NCBI RefSeq assembly: GCF_019669905.1
Contig: NZ_AP019777.1
Span: 4,402,001 to 4,466,000, forward strand
Origin: Methylomonas koyamae
Lineage (GTDB): Bacteria; Pseudomonadota; Gammaproteobacteria; Methylococcales; Methylomonadaceae
Reading direction: 5' to 3'
Length of the DNA: 64,000 nt
The notes beneath the pieces are model-generated. The model ran no database searches. It was not told the origin of the DNA and saw only the letters and a list, made by a program, of their open reading frames with translations. Position numbers and translations under genes: made by a program. Below are positions 27,424 through 36,788 of the stretch, piece after piece (positions within the stretch are counted from its first letter, which is position 1; the number at the start of each line of letters is the position of its first letter).

Positions 27424-29625
27424 TCAGTACAGATCCAGCGGGTCGACGTCCAGCGACCAACGCACTTTTTTAACCTCCGGCAACAGGTAAATCCGAGGCA
27501 GCACAAGGTCCAACAAGCGATGCAAATCCTGGCGCCGCGGACTTTGCAGCAGCAATTGGTAACGGTAAGCGCCGGCGCGGCGCGCCATCGGCGCCGCCAC
27601 CGGCCCCAAGACTTGGGTGCTGCCGGCACCCAGCTCGGCAATCGCCGCGCAAACGGCTTGCAGAAATCGGCGCGGCGCATCGCTGCCGCCGGCTTGCGCC
27701 CGTAACAGGGCCTGATAGCTGTACGGCGGCAAGCCGGCCTGGCGCCGCTCCTGCAATGCACTGTCGGCAAAGGCGCGGTAACCTTGCCGCAACAACGTGT
27801 TCAGCAACGGATGTTGCGGCTGGCGGGTCTGCAAAATCACCCGGCCCGGCCGTTCGGCCCGGCCGGCGCGGCCGGCCACCTGCACGATCAACTGCGCCAG
27901 GCGCTCGGCACCGTGAAAATCGATGCTGAACAGGCCGCTGTCGATGTCCAAAATCGCCACCAGCGTCACGCCCGGAAAATGGTGGCCCTTGGCCAGCATC
28001 TGCGTGCCGAGGATGATGTCGGCCCGGCCGTCGTGGATTTGCTCCAGATAACCTTCCAACGCGCCTTTACGTTGCGTCGTATCCTTGTCCAGCCGCACCA
28101 CGCTCCGCTGCGGAAACAATTCGGCCAGGGTCTGTTCGATGCGTTCGGTACCGAGCCCCAGCGCCTGCAATTCGCCGGTGCTGCAAGCCGGGCACAGTTT
28201 GATCAACGGATGTTCGGCGCCGCAATGGTGGCAGCGCAACAGACGCTCGGCGGCATGGATCACCAGATTGGCGTCGCAGCGGCGGCAACGCGACACCCAG
28301 CCGCAACCGTGGCAGATTTGTACCGGGGCGTAACCGCGCCGGTTCAGGAACAGCAATACCTGTTGCCCGTTGTCCAGTGCGGCGCGGATTTCCGCCAACA
28401 GCGGTTCGGACAACCCGGATTGCAGGCGCTTGTTGCGGATATCCAGCAATTGAAAGCTCGGCGCTACCGCCGCGCCGGCCCGGTTCGGCAAATGCAGCAG
28501 GCGGTAGCGGCCTTCGCCGACATTGGCCAGACTTTCCAGCGACGGCGTGGCCGAACCCAGCAACACCGGAATATCCAGCATCTTGGCGCGGGCCACGGCC
28601 ACGTCGCGCGCCGAGAAGCGGAAGCCCTCCTGCTGTTTGAAGGAGCTGTCGTGCTCTTCGTCGAGAATGATCAGGCCCGGCCGTTGCAACGGCGTGAACA
28701 ACGCGGAACGGGTGCCGAGCATGATCGCCGCCCGCCCCTGCTGCATGCTCAACCAGGCTTGCAGGCGCTGATTGTCGGTGAGCTTGGAGTGGGTCGCCAC
28801 CATTGCCACGGCGAAGCGGCGGCGGAAACGCTGTTCCAATTGCGGCGTCAGGCTGATTTCCGGCAGCAGCACCAACACCTGTTTGCCTTGCGCCAGGACG
28901 CTGGCAATGACCTGCATATACACCTCGGTCTTGCCGCTGCCGGTCACGCCCTCCAACAGCGACACCGAAAACCGGCCGAGCCCGGCGGCGACACTGGCTA
29001 TCGCCGCCTGCTGCTCGGCGTTGGCGGCCAAGGCCGGTTCGGCTTCCGTTACCGCAGCGCTTGGCGGCAGCTCGCAGCGTTCGGCCAGACCTTTGTCCAA
29101 CAAGGCCTTCAACGCCGGCCGGCAGTCGGCCAGATCCGCCTCCGCCAAGATCCCGGCCTGTAAGCGCGCAAGCAATGCCCGTTGCTTCGGCGCACGGCTT
29201 AATTGCTGCAAATCGGTTTGCCGGCCGGCCGAAGTCAGCTCGTAAGCCTTGGGCAGCTCCAACACGGCCGGCCGGCCTTGGCGCAACGCGACCGGAAACG
29301 CGGCGGCCAGCACTTCGCCGAGCGGATGATGGTAATAGCGGGCAGCCCAATGCAGCAGCTTCAGATCGGTTGCGGACAACAGCGGCGCCGGGTCCAGAAC
29401 CGCAATCGCCGGTTTCAAGCGCTCGACGGCCACATCCGAGTCGGATGCCACCGCCAACAGCACGCCGACCTGGCGCCGCCTGCCGAACGGCACCAGGACT
29501 CTGCTGCCCGGACGCAAATCGGCAGCGTCGCAACCTTCCGGAGGCAGGTAATCGAAAATGCGTTCTAACGGAACGGGGGTTGCAACTTTCAGAATTAATT
29601 TGCCGGAAACGTCACAGTTGGACAT
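27424..29625 (-). CDS. priA: primosomal protein N' (replication restart helicase)
   Basis: 733 residues. The N-terminal 3'-OH binding domain (VPLERIFDYLPPEG) is followed by a superfamily 2 helicase core with GVTGSGKTEVYMQVI, DEEHDSSFKQQEG and GSATPSLES. The zinc region follows (CHGCGWVSRCRRCD, then CHHCGAEH and CPAC), then GTQMLAKGHHFP and VAGRAGRAERPGRVILQT. PriA reloads the replisome at stalled forks. The gene ends at LDVDPLDLY, which is full length for the family. Confidence 0.97.
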   Translation of the reverse strand: MSNCDVSGKLILKVATPVPLERIFDYLPPEGCDAADLRPGSRVLVPFGRRRQVGVLLAVASDSDVAVERLKPAIAVLDPAPLLSATDLKLLHWAARYYHHPLGEVLAAAFPVALRQGRPAVLELPKAYELTSAGRQTDLQQLSRAPKQRALLARLQAGILAEADLADCRPALKALLDKGLAERCELPPSAAVTEAEPALAANAEQQAAIASVAAGLGRFSVSLLEGVTGSGKTEVYMQVIASVLAQGKQVLVLLPEISLTPQLEQRFRRRFAVAMVATHSKLTDNQRLQAWLSMQQGRAAIMLGTRSALFTPLQRPGLIILDEEHDSSFKQQEGFRFSARDVAVARAKMLDIPVLLGSATPSLESLANVGEGRYRLLHLPNRAGAAVAPSFQLLDIRNKRLQSGLSEPLLAEIRAALDNGQQVLLFLNRRGYAPVQICHGCGWVSRCRRCDANLVIHAAERLLRCHHCGAEHPLIKLCPACSTGELQALGLGTERIEQTLAELFPQRSVVRLDKDTTQRKGALEGYLEQIHDGRADIILGTQMLAKGHHFPGVTLVAILDIDSGLFSIDFHGAERLAQLIVQVAGRAGRAERPGRVILQTRQPQHPLLNTLLRQGYRAFADSALQERRQAGLPPYSYQALLRAQAGGSDAPRRFLQAVCAAIAELGAGSTQVLGPVAAPMARRAGAYRYQLLLQSPRRQDLHRLLDLVLPRIYLLPEVKKVRWSLDVDPLDLY

Positions 29626-29687
29626 ATTTGATGAGGCGTTTTTGATATTGCACCGCTAAGTGTTTAACGGCATTGGAAAATCCCGAG

Positions 29688-29899
29688 TTACCCACAAAAT
29701 CTGTGGATAACTCTGTGGATTAGGCGTATCCGCTGCCGCTTAGTGTCGGTTTTTATTACAGATTCTTTAAATTGGGCAAATTTCAGCCAGCTTTATTTGC
29801 CAGTTAAAATCAATAACTTACACCACAAATTAATCTGTGTTATTTCTCGGCGGCCGCGAAAACCGGCGGCTGCGGCGCTTGCTCCGTTTTTGTGCATAA
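29688..29899. promoter_or_regulatory. cluster of DnaA-box-like sites in an AT-rich intergenic region
   Basis: Between priA and dsbB there are two perfect matches to TGTGNATAA (the reverse of TTATNCACA) at 29702-29710 and 29891-29899, plus near matches TTACCCACA (29688-29696) and TGTGGATTA (29714-29722). The intervening 29750-29845 is markedly AT-rich. The first three sites lie within 35 bp. Confidence 0.55.
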
Positions 29900-29978
29900 C
29901 CTGTTGAGGAACAGTATCGATACGACGCGATCAAGCAACACCTGCCGTTTGTCGCGGCGGCAACGCCCGGCGCGGCAT

Positions 29979-30485
29979 TTATTCCCTGTCCGGCTGCCCG
30001 CCGCCGTTAACGAATTGCAATCCGCCCCAGGCCGCCAACAGCAAAAACGCCAGCAAGGTCCAGGCCGGGATACTGAAGCCCAACAGCGTCCAATCCACTT
30101 TCGCGCATTCGCCGGTTCCGGTCAGCATCAGTTTGATCGTGTCGGCCAGCGGAAAATGCTGAAACACGTATTCCAAACCGGGACTGCATTCCGGCACCTC
30201 CTCCGGCGGCAAATGCTGCAGCCAGACATGCCTGGCGGAAATGCTGGCACCGACCAGCGCCACCGCGGCAGCGGCTACGGCATATATGCGGCGGCCGCGA
30301 TTGTGCAGGCCGGCCAACAGGAACACGACGCCGGTCGCCAAGATTGCCAATCGCTGGGAAATGCACAGCGGGCAAGGCTCCAGCTCTTCGACGAATTGCA
30401 AATACGCGCCGATGCCCAGTAACCCGGCGCAAGCGGCAAAGCCCAGTAAAAAACCCAGGCGGGGGCTTAGTCTTTCAAAATTCAT
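29979..30485 (-). CDS. dsbB: disulfide bond formation protein B
   Basis: 168 residues with four membrane helices. The first redox pair is in EPCPLCISQR and the second Cys pair is in VPECSPGLEY and GTGECAKVDW, as in DsbB. It reoxidises DsbA and passes electrons to quinones in the inner membrane. The start at MNFERLSPRLGFLLG is preferred over a longer frame because family members begin there. Confidence 0.95.
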   Translation of the reverse strand: MNFERLSPRLGFLLGFAACAGLLGIGAYLQFVEELEPCPLCISQRLAILATGVVFLLAGLHNRGRRIYAVAAAAVALVGASISARHVWLQHLPPEEVPECSPGLEYVFQHFPLADTIKLMLTGTGECAKVDWTLLGFSIPAWTLLAFLLLAAWGGLQFVNGGGQPDRE

Positions 30486-30784
30486 ACTCAAAATTATTCC
30501 AATAAAGTGAACGAATCGGTTAAGGTGCGGCCTGGCCGGTTTGCCCCCGGCAGCCCAATGCCGTTTTGAAGCCCCCGGTGCGAGAAGCACGGTTGCCGTT
30601 TAAAACTTAATGGCAATGCCCGGGCGCCGAAACCATTTTCCGCAATCCGGCCGGCGCCCATTTCGCCGCCCGAGCCAGGAAGTACGGCTCCGAACGCGAA
30701 TTGCGGATAACATTATCCGCCAATTACCCCGGCTTATTGGCCGCGTTTTATTCGTCAGAGCACCCGAAATACAGGATACCACCG

Positions 30785-32005
30785 ATGCCGTCAGTTGAAT
30801 TAGCCAGTCTGATTGGCGCCTGTTTGTTGTTAATCAGCGTTTTTTCCAGCAAGTTGGCGTCCAAGGTCGGCATTCCGTCCTTACTGTTCTTTCTGTTGAT
30901 CGGCTGGCTGATCGGCGAATTCGGCGGCCCGGAATTGCGCAGCCCGGAAATTGCCAAGTTTATCGGCGATTTCGCGCTGATATTTATTCTGTTCACCGGC
31001 GGCCTGGATTCGCATTGGCCCAACATTCGGCCGGTGTTGTGGCAGGGGCTGTGCCTATCGACGTTTGGCGTTTTTATCACGATGCTGTTGCTGGGCAGTT
31101 TTGCCTGGTTCATTTTGGGTTCGTTCAGCACCTTTTCGCTGGGGGTGCACGGCATCAGCCTGCAGCAGGGCTTGTTACTGGCAGCTATCGTCTCGTCCAC
31201 CGACGCGGCGGCGGTATTTTCGGTGCTACGCTCCAGCCACATTGCCCTGAAAGGCAAATTGCAACCGCTGCTGGAACTCGAATCCAGCAGCAACGACCCG
31301 ATGGCGGTATTGCAGACGGTCAGCTTGCTCAATTATTCCACCGGCGGCGAGGCATCGCTGCTGCAGGGAGGCAGCTTTTTGGCGATCCAATTGACTATCG
31401 GCGTCGCCGCGGGTTACGGCGCCGGTCGCTTCATGGTCTGGCTGCTCAATCGCTTGGGTTTGAGCTCGGCCGGGCTGTATGCCATCGCCTCGATAGCCCT
31501 GGTATTGCTGACTTACGCGGTCGCCACTTTTATGCACGGCAACGGCTTTTTGGCGGTTTACGTCGCCGGCATCGTCGCCGGTAACCGCAAGGTCATCCAC
31601 CAGCATTACATCAATGCCTTTCACGACAGCTTCGCCTGGCTAATGCAAATCATCATGTTTTTAACGCTGGGCATGCTGTCGGTGCCTTATCGTGCCGAAC
31701 TGCCGGCCTTAGCCAGCGTCGCCGTGGCGATCAGCTTGTTTTTGATGTTTGTGGCGCGCCCGGCCAGCGTATTCATCAGCCTGTTCTGGGCCAAAGTCAG
31801 CTTCAAGGAAAAACTGCTGGTGTCTTGGGTCGGCCTGCGCGGCTCGGTGCCGATCGTGCTCGCGACTTTTCCGCTGGCGGCCGGCACAGACGAAGCCGGA
31901 GAAATCTTTGTGTTGATCAGCTTTATCGTGGTGATGTCGGTGCTGATCCAGGGCTTTTCGCTGGCCGCGTTTGCGCGGTGGCTGGGCTTGGCCGAGAAGC
32001 GCTAA
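30785..32005 (+). CDS. cation/proton antiporter (NhaP2/CvrA-like), without RCK tail
   Basis: 406 residues with 12 or so membrane segments. Motifs of the CPA family include LLFFLLIGWLIGEFGGPE, FALIFILFTGGLD, VSSTDAAAVFSVLR and LVSWVGLRGSVPIVLATFPL. E. coli CvrA/NhaP2 carries a cytoplasmic TrkA-C tail that is missing here. A TrkA-like gene lies convergently just downstream. AGGATA precedes the chosen ATG by 7 nt. Confidence 0.88.
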   Translation: MPSVELASLIGACLLLISVFSSKLASKVGIPSLLFFLLIGWLIGEFGGPELRSPEIAKFIGDFALIFILFTGGLDSHWPNIRPVLWQGLCLSTFGVFITMLLLGSFAWFILGSFSTFSLGVHGISLQQGLLLAAIVSSTDAAAVFSVLRSSHIALKGKLQPLLELESSSNDPMAVLQTVSLLNYSTGGEASLLQGGSFLAIQLTIGVAAGYGAGRFMVWLLNRLGLSSAGLYAIASIALVLLTYAVATFMHGNGFLAVYVAGIVAGNRKVIHQHYINAFHDSFAWLMQIIMFLTLGMLSVPYRAELPALASVAVAISLFLMFVARPASVFISLFWAKVSFKEKLLVSWVGLRGSVPIVLATFPLAAGTDEAGEIFVLISFIVVMSVLIQGFSLAAFARWLGLAEKR

Positions 32006-32020
32006 CCGCAGGGCCGCTGG

Positions 32021-32734
32021 CTACTTGGGACTCAGGTGGCAATACTCGTTTTCGACGTCTTGCTTGAAGGCTCTAATTTCCCGCGAAGGCCCCAAAATCA
32101 CCAAAATGTCGCCGACGTTGAGCCGGCGGTCGATGTCCTCGCCGACAAAATGCAAGCGGTCGCCGATCCGATTATTGACGATGCCGATCAGCAGCAAATT
32201 GTATTGCGAACCCAGTTCCAACTGGCTGGCGTGCATGTTTTCCAGAAAGCTGTTCTCCGGAATCGCCACTTCGGCCAGGTGCAAATCGTGGCGACCGAAC
32301 ACGGTATGGTCGAAAAGTTCGGCAATATCCGGCCTCCTCAACATGTCGTGTATCTTGCGGCCGCAAATTTCGTAAGGGTCGATGATTTTGTTGGCGCCGG
32401 CCGCAATCAGCTTTTCGGCCGATTCCGGGCTATCGACGATGGCGACGATGTTCAGATTCGGGTCCAGCGCCCGCGCCGACAGCGTCAAGAACACGTTTTC
32501 CGAATCGGTATCGAAAAAACAGAACAAGGTATCGATATGCCCGCCGATGCCGGCCAACCGCAGATCGTCGTCGCTGCGAAAATCGATATTGGCGGTCTCG
32601 AAGCCGTTTTCCCGCGCCAACGCGGCCTTGGCCGGGTCGTGGTCTATGACGACGATCCCGTAAAACTCCTTATCCAGCCGGCTGATAGCTTCGAACGACA
32701 ACCGGTTGTAACCGAACACGGCAATCTGTTTCAT
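32021..32734 (-). CDS. TrkA-like NAD-binding (RCK) protein
   Basis: 237 residues with a Rossmann N-terminal half (IAVFGYNRLSFEAISRLD, IVVIDHDPAKAALA, VVAIVDSPESAEKLIAAGA) and a TrkA-C-like C-terminal half (VGEDIDRRLNVGDILVILGP). It is expected to be a cytoplasmic regulatory partner of the channel encoded by the gene that overlaps it by 4 nt upstream. Confidence 0.85.
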   Translation of the reverse strand: MKQIAVFGYNRLSFEAISRLDKEFYGIVVIDHDPAKAALARENGFETANIDFRSDDDLRLAGIGGHIDTLFCFFDTDSENVFLTLSARALDPNLNIVAIVDSPESAEKLIAAGANKIIDPYEICGRKIHDMLRRPDIAELFDHTVFGRHDLHLAEVAIPENSFLENMHASQLELGSQYNLLLIGIVNNRIGDRLHFVGEDIDRRLNVGDILVILGPSREIRAFKQDVENEYCHLSPK

Positions 32735-34332
32735 GCCGGCTTCCTGGCGAATAACCGGCGTCGTTCGACCTGGTCGCGAAAATGGTCGATGCCGAATTTG
32801 CGCCCCAGCAACACCAGAATATCGCCGTGGCGCAAGATGAACTGTTCGGCCGGGTTGAAATAAAAATGCTGCTGGTTCACTTGGTATTTGTTCTTGTGTT
32901 TCAAATGAATCGGGTTGGCGCTGATCACGCCGAGCAGGGTTAATTTGCGTTGTTCCAGATCGAGCTGGCCGATATTTTGATCCTCCAGCGGCGACTTTTC
33001 GCTAACCAATACCGACTCCATGACGATATCGCTCTGACTTTGCAGAATGCCGGAAATGGCCTCGAACGCCACCGGCTGGCCGACGAACTCGGCGGCCAGC
33101 ATGCCGGCGATTTCGAAAGGCCGGATTACCTGGTTGGCACCGGCCTGGTACAACTTGTTGACGTTGTCGTGGCGGTTGGCGCGGGAAATGATGCGCAGCC
33201 CCTTATTCAAGTGCCGGCTGGTCAGCGTGATGTAAACGTTGACCACGTCGTCGCCGGTAATGCACAAAATGACCGAAGCCCCGCGGCAAATGCCGGCATT
33301 CAACAGGACGGCGTTATTACTGGCATCGTTTTCTATCGCCAGGTAACCGCGCAATTTCGCCAAAGCCACTTTCTCCGGCGATTTGTCGATGACCACGAAC
33401 CGGTTTTGCTCTTCGTGCAAATGGCGGGCGATTTCCTGGCCGACTCGGCCGAAACCGCAAATGATGATGAAGTTGTCGAAATGCTCCAATGCGGCATAGG
33501 TGCGGCTCTCCCGTACCGACAACATTTTCTCGCTGAAGGCGGCGATCAGAATCGAGGTGAAGAACGACAGCACGCCCAAACTGGCCAGAATCAGAAAAAT
33601 CGTCACCCAGCGCCCGCCGGCGGTTTGCGGGGTAATGTCGCCGAATCCGACCGTGGCCAGCGTGACGATGGTCCAATAAAACGCATCGAACAAGGTGTTG
33701 ACGCCGGCGTTGTTTCGGTACTCGAACATATAGATCGACACGCTGGCGATGAATACCAAAAAGCAGGTAAAGATCAGCAGCGTAGTCAGTTCGAAGCGTT
33801 TGCTGGCCAAGGCGTCGGCGAACAATTTGGCGCTGTCGGAATAGCGGAACAGCTTGAACAAACGGAAGATGATGAAAATCCGCAGAATGTCCAATGGCCG
33901 GTAGCTGGGCAGAATCGCCAACACATCGATCACGGCAAAGGCCGAGCTGACGTACTCCAGATCCTTGGCGACCAGTTTTTTGTAAATCCCGGACAGCTTG
34001 AACGGCAGGTTCAGATACAGGGCTTTTTCGTATTCTTCGATCACGATCTTGTAGGTGTCGGAATAAATCCAACCCCTGACCAGGTATTCCACGATGAACA
34101 CCATCAAAATCGCCAGTTCGAAATAGCCGCCCATCTTGCTGTCGGCATGTTCGATGTCGTAGATCAAAAAGATTACGCTCAATACCAGCAACAAAATCAT
34201 CGTCGCATCGAAGTATTTTTTGCGGTGGCTCTGCCGGTTTTCCAATAGCTCGAAAAAGAAGGCTTTGCTGGCCTTGTACCAGTGCGCCGCTTTCAGGTAA
34301 TACGCGCAATAAACGACGAGTTTGGCGAACAT
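32731..34332 (-). CDS. voltage-gated-type K+ channel with cytoplasmic RCK domain
   Basis: 533 residues. A six-helix ion transport region includes charged helix IFIIFRLFKLFRYSD and the pore YWTIVTLATVGFGDITP, with the K+ selectivity filter TVGFG. A TrkA-N domain (IIICGFGRVGQEIARHL) and TrkA-C region (FYFNPAEQFILRHGDILVLLG) follow. It should conduct K+ in the inner membrane under nucleotide control. It overlaps the next TrkA-like gene by ATGA and starts 2 nt after the SDR stop. Confidence 0.92.
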   Translation of the reverse strand: MFAKLVVYCAYYLKAAHWYKASKAFFFELLENRQSHRKKYFDATMILLLVLSVIFLIYDIEHADSKMGGYFELAILMVFIVEYLVRGWIYSDTYKIVIEEYEKALYLNLPFKLSGIYKKLVAKDLEYVSSAFAVIDVLAILPSYRPLDILRIFIIFRLFKLFRYSDSAKLFADALASKRFELTTLLIFTCFLVFIASVSIYMFEYRNNAGVNTLFDAFYWTIVTLATVGFGDITPQTAGGRWVTIFLILASLGVLSFFTSILIAAFSEKMLSVRESRTYAALEHFDNFIIICGFGRVGQEIARHLHEEQNRFVVIDKSPEKVALAKLRGYLAIENDASNNAVLLNAGICRGASVILCITGDDVVNVYITLTSRHLNKGLRIISRANRHDNVNKLYQAGANQVIRPFEIAGMLAAEFVGQPVAFEAISGILQSQSDIVMESVLVSEKSPLEDQNIGQLDLEQRKLTLLGVISANPIHLKHKNKYQVNQQHFYFNPAEQFILRHGDILVLLGRKFGIDHFRDQVERRRLFARKPA

Positions 34333-34334
34333 GC

Positions 34335-35048
34335 TTATTTTTTAAATTCGATGACTTTGCTGGCGGGATTCAGATTGATTTCGTCGATGACGCAATGCGG
34401 CCCGGCCTGCAGGATGTATAGCACGGCATCGGCCACGTCGTCGGCTCGCAGGGCTTGGCCGGCCTGCTTGCCGGGCATGAAGCCCAAACGCTCGAAGAAC
34501 TCGGTATCGACCATGCCCGGGTTGACCAGCGACACCCGCACCGGACTCTTGCTGCATTCGTCGCGCAAGGCCTGGCTGAAGCCGCGCAACGCGAATTTGC
34601 TGGCGCAGTAAATACTGCCGTTACGGCTGCCTTTCAGGGCCGCTTCGGAACCGATGTAGACCAAATTGGCGAACGGCCGCCGTTTCAGATTCGGCAACAG
34701 CAACCGCGTCAGACAGGCCTGGGCCGTGAAGTTGACCGTCATCAGCCGTTCGATCTGCGCGGCGGAAAATTGCTCCAAGCCGCCGAACTGGCCGTAGCCG
34801 GCGGCAAATATCGCCGTGTCCAGTTCCGGCGCCTGCAACTGTATTTGTTTGGCGGCGGCCGGTAGCCGTCCCAGTTCGGCCAAATCCAGTTCGACCGAGG
34901 AAAAACCGGGGTGCTCGGTCGCAAACCGCCGGCAATCGCGCGATACGCCGACCACGCTATGGCCTTGCTCCAATAGCCGCCTCGCCAGCGCGCGGCCGAT
35001 GCCGGAGCTGGCGCCGGTGACCAGCACGCTGCGCTTTACGGGCTGCAT
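34335..35048 (-). CDS. short-chain dehydrogenase/reductase
   Basis: 237 residues with the NAD(P) motif TGASSGIGRALARRLLEQ, the motif after beta-4 IFAAGYGQFGG, and the catalytic Ser and Tyr-x-x-x-Lys in YIGSEAALKG and YCASKFALRG. It overlaps the radical SAM gene by 13 nt and precedes the K+ channel by 2 nt. The substrate is unknown. Confidence 0.93.
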   Translation of the reverse strand: MQPVKRSVLVTGASSGIGRALARRLLEQGHSVVGVSRDCRRFATEHPGFSSVELDLAELGRLPAAAKQIQLQAPELDTAIFAAGYGQFGGLEQFSAAQIERLMTVNFTAQACLTRLLLPNLKRRPFANLVYIGSEAALKGSRNGSIYCASKFALRGFSQALRDECSKSPVRVSLVNPGMVDTEFFERLGFMPGKQAGQALRADDVADAVLYILQAGPHCVIDEINLNPASKVIEFKK

Positions 35049-36028
35049 GGAAAAAACCGTTCTTGCGGCATGTATTCGAGCAGCATCCGGCTGCAGTCCG
35101 CCATCATCGCCTGCTCCAGATCGGCCCGGTAGCTCACCATGCCGGCGGCGGTTTGAAACGGGCTGGCAAACAATTTTTCGTCCGGGTACAGCTTATGGAT
35201 TTTCTTGAAGTAGTGCTCCGGCAAGCGGAACAGGCCCAGACTGGCAGAATGCAGCTTGGACGCATCGAGCTCGGCAAACACCCGGTCGAATAACTCCCGG
35301 TAAAGCCGCCGGTAGTCGTGTTGGTAGATCACCGGATCGAAACGCAAACCGATAGGCCAGCCCTGCCGCTGCAATTTCGCTGCCGCCTCGATACGTTTGG
35401 CGACCGGCGGCGCCTTGGCTTCGACTTTGCCGGCCACGGCATCCGGCGCCAGACTGAACGCCACCACGCAACGCGCCAACGGTTGCCGATGCAGCAATGT
35501 CCTGATCTGGGTGCTCTTGGTGCGCAGTTCCAACCAGGCGTTCGGCAATTCGGCGAATGCCGGCAAGAACTGTTCGGCAAAACCGGTGACCGGCTCGAAG
35601 GCCAGGCTGTCGCAATCGTAGCCGGAGAAAAAATACACGTCTTCATCCGGCGTCTCGGCGCAAATCTCGCGAATCCGCGCCTGAAAATCCTCGTAATTGA
35701 CGAACAACACGTAATTGGCCGACTGGTACATGCCCTGCAGAAAGCAATAGCGGCAGTCGTACAGGCAATTCAGCATGTGGGAGAAATAGTAATTGCGCCG
35801 GCCGCCGATGCCGTAGCCGGCTGGCGCCGGCAACACAAACTTCTGGAATTTCTCGGCCAAAATCAGCGCCGGACGTTGTTTTTGCAACCGAAAATTCTGC
35901 GCCTTGGGATTGAACACCTCGCCGAAGCGCTCGCAATATACGGTTCGCGCCTTCGGAAAACGGGCCCGAATTGCCTGAGTACGCGGATGAAGTTCGACAG
36001 CGGATTCGATGTACAAGGTGTCTATCAT
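35036..36028 (-). CDS. SPL-like radical SAM protein
   Basis: 330 residues, starting at MIDTLYIES. The CxxxCxxC cluster motif is C-L-Y-D-C-R-Y-C in HMLNCLYDCRYCFLQG, flanked by RNYYFSHM as in the spore photoproduct lyase family. Later parts include AFSLAPDAVAGKVEAKAPPV and GLRFDPVIYQ. Spore photoproduct lyases repair thymine dimers in Bacillus spores; this organism is not expected to sporulate, so the substrate is uncertain. It heads a four-gene operon. Confidence 0.85.
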   Translation of the reverse strand: MIDTLYIESAVELHPRTQAIRARFPKARTVYCERFGEVFNPKAQNFRLQKQRPALILAEKFQKFVLPAPAGYGIGGRRNYYFSHMLNCLYDCRYCFLQGMYQSANYVLFVNYEDFQARIREICAETPDEDVYFFSGYDCDSLAFEPVTGFAEQFLPAFAELPNAWLELRTKSTQIRTLLHRQPLARCVVAFSLAPDAVAGKVEAKAPPVAKRIEAAAKLQRQGWPIGLRFDPVIYQHDYRRLYRELFDRVFAELDASKLHSASLGLFRLPEHYFKKIHKLYPDEKLFASPFQTAAGMVSYRADLEQAMMADCSRMLLEYMPQERFFPCSP

Positions 36029-36462
36029 CGGCAACGGCAAGCATGCGGGATTGGCAGGACATTATAAAGGATGCGCGGCCTGCCGGTTACGGCCGACGGC
36101 CGGGAACGAACTTAGCGGTCGGCAGCGCCGGCGACAATAGCGCATGCCATAGAGTCGTGTTCTATCCGGGCGGCAATACGTTATCGATCCATCGAAAAAA
36201 ACCGAGGCTGGAGAAAAACCGATGCGTTGCCGGATTCAAGCCGCCGGCAAACGGCAAACACGACGAAAACGTTGCAACTGAGCAGAACGGGTGCCGGCTA
36301 ATTTTTGAATCTTACTCCAAATAACCGGATCTGCAACATCGGACTTGTTTCACCAAAAGAAATAATAAATGAATTTTTTGCAGCATTGTAAACCGAACAG
36401 TCAAGACATATAGTTAACCCAACGCCGACATTAACCGATCCAGCCGATCGAAGGAGCCAAAA
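36029..36462. other. intergenic region, 434 bp
   Basis: This lies between the divergent radical SAM gene and the small membrane gene. The second half (36290-36420) is AT-rich and is probably a promoter region. No gene or repeat was seen. Confidence 0.4.
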
Positions 36463-36621
36463 ATGAATACCCCGACGTTCTATCGCGATATTGCCACCGG
36501 CTTGTTCTTTATCGGCGGCGTGCTGAGTTTCGTTTCCGGACAATTCATCTTGTCCACCATGCTGTTCGGTACCGCGTCGTTGACAGCCAACCTGCACCCG
36601 GCCAAACCGGTACGCATCTGA
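36463..36621 (+). CDS. small membrane protein (52 aa)
   Basis: AAGGAG lies 7 nt before an ATG opening a 53-codon frame. The product starts MNTPTFYRDIATGLFFIGGV and contains one long hydrophobic stretch (GLFFIGGVLSFVSGQFIL, then STMLFGTASLTANL), ending in HPAKPVRI. A single-pass or hairpin membrane protein is expected. The strong ribosome binding site, sensible membrane helix and a good terminator 40 bp downstream support expression. No family is recognised. Confidence 0.7.
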   Translation: MNTPTFYRDIATGLFFIGGVLSFVSGQFILSTMLFGTASLTANLHPAKPVRI

Positions 36622-36661
36622 TTTTGTTGTGCCTCCTCGTTGTGAAGAAGTAAGCTCTATG

Positions 36662-36695
36662 GCCCCCACTTTTGCTCGGAGTGGGGGCTCTTTTT
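36662..36695 (+). terminator. rho-independent terminator
   Basis: GCCCCCACT (36662-36670) and AGTGGGGGC (36680-36688) pair perfectly around a 9-nt loop and are followed by TCTTTTT. It terminates the small membrane gene and probably the convergent hydrogenase operon as well. Confidence 0.88.
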
Positions 36696-36788
36696 GGCCG
36701 TTTCGCCACATCCTATCGAAAGCCATTCCCGGTTCGAATTCCTATCCGGCAATTGACGGTTGCGTCGGCCGCACCGCCGCCATCGCGC

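Noticed and set aside
27784..29163. 459-codon open frame opposite priA
   Set aside because: PriA motifs on the minus strand decide the coding strand.
29626..29978. Chromosomal origin of replication
   Set aside because: Only two perfect DnaA boxes and no dnaA, dnaN or mnmG nearby; kept as a DnaA-box cluster only.
32950..34248. 432-codon open frame opposite the K+ channel gene
   Set aside because: It is antisense to the TVGFG-containing channel and has no recognisable domain.
36728..36748. tRNA T-loop-like GGTTCGAATTC
   Set aside because: No acceptor stem or anticodon arm can be built around it, and it lies next to a protein gene end.
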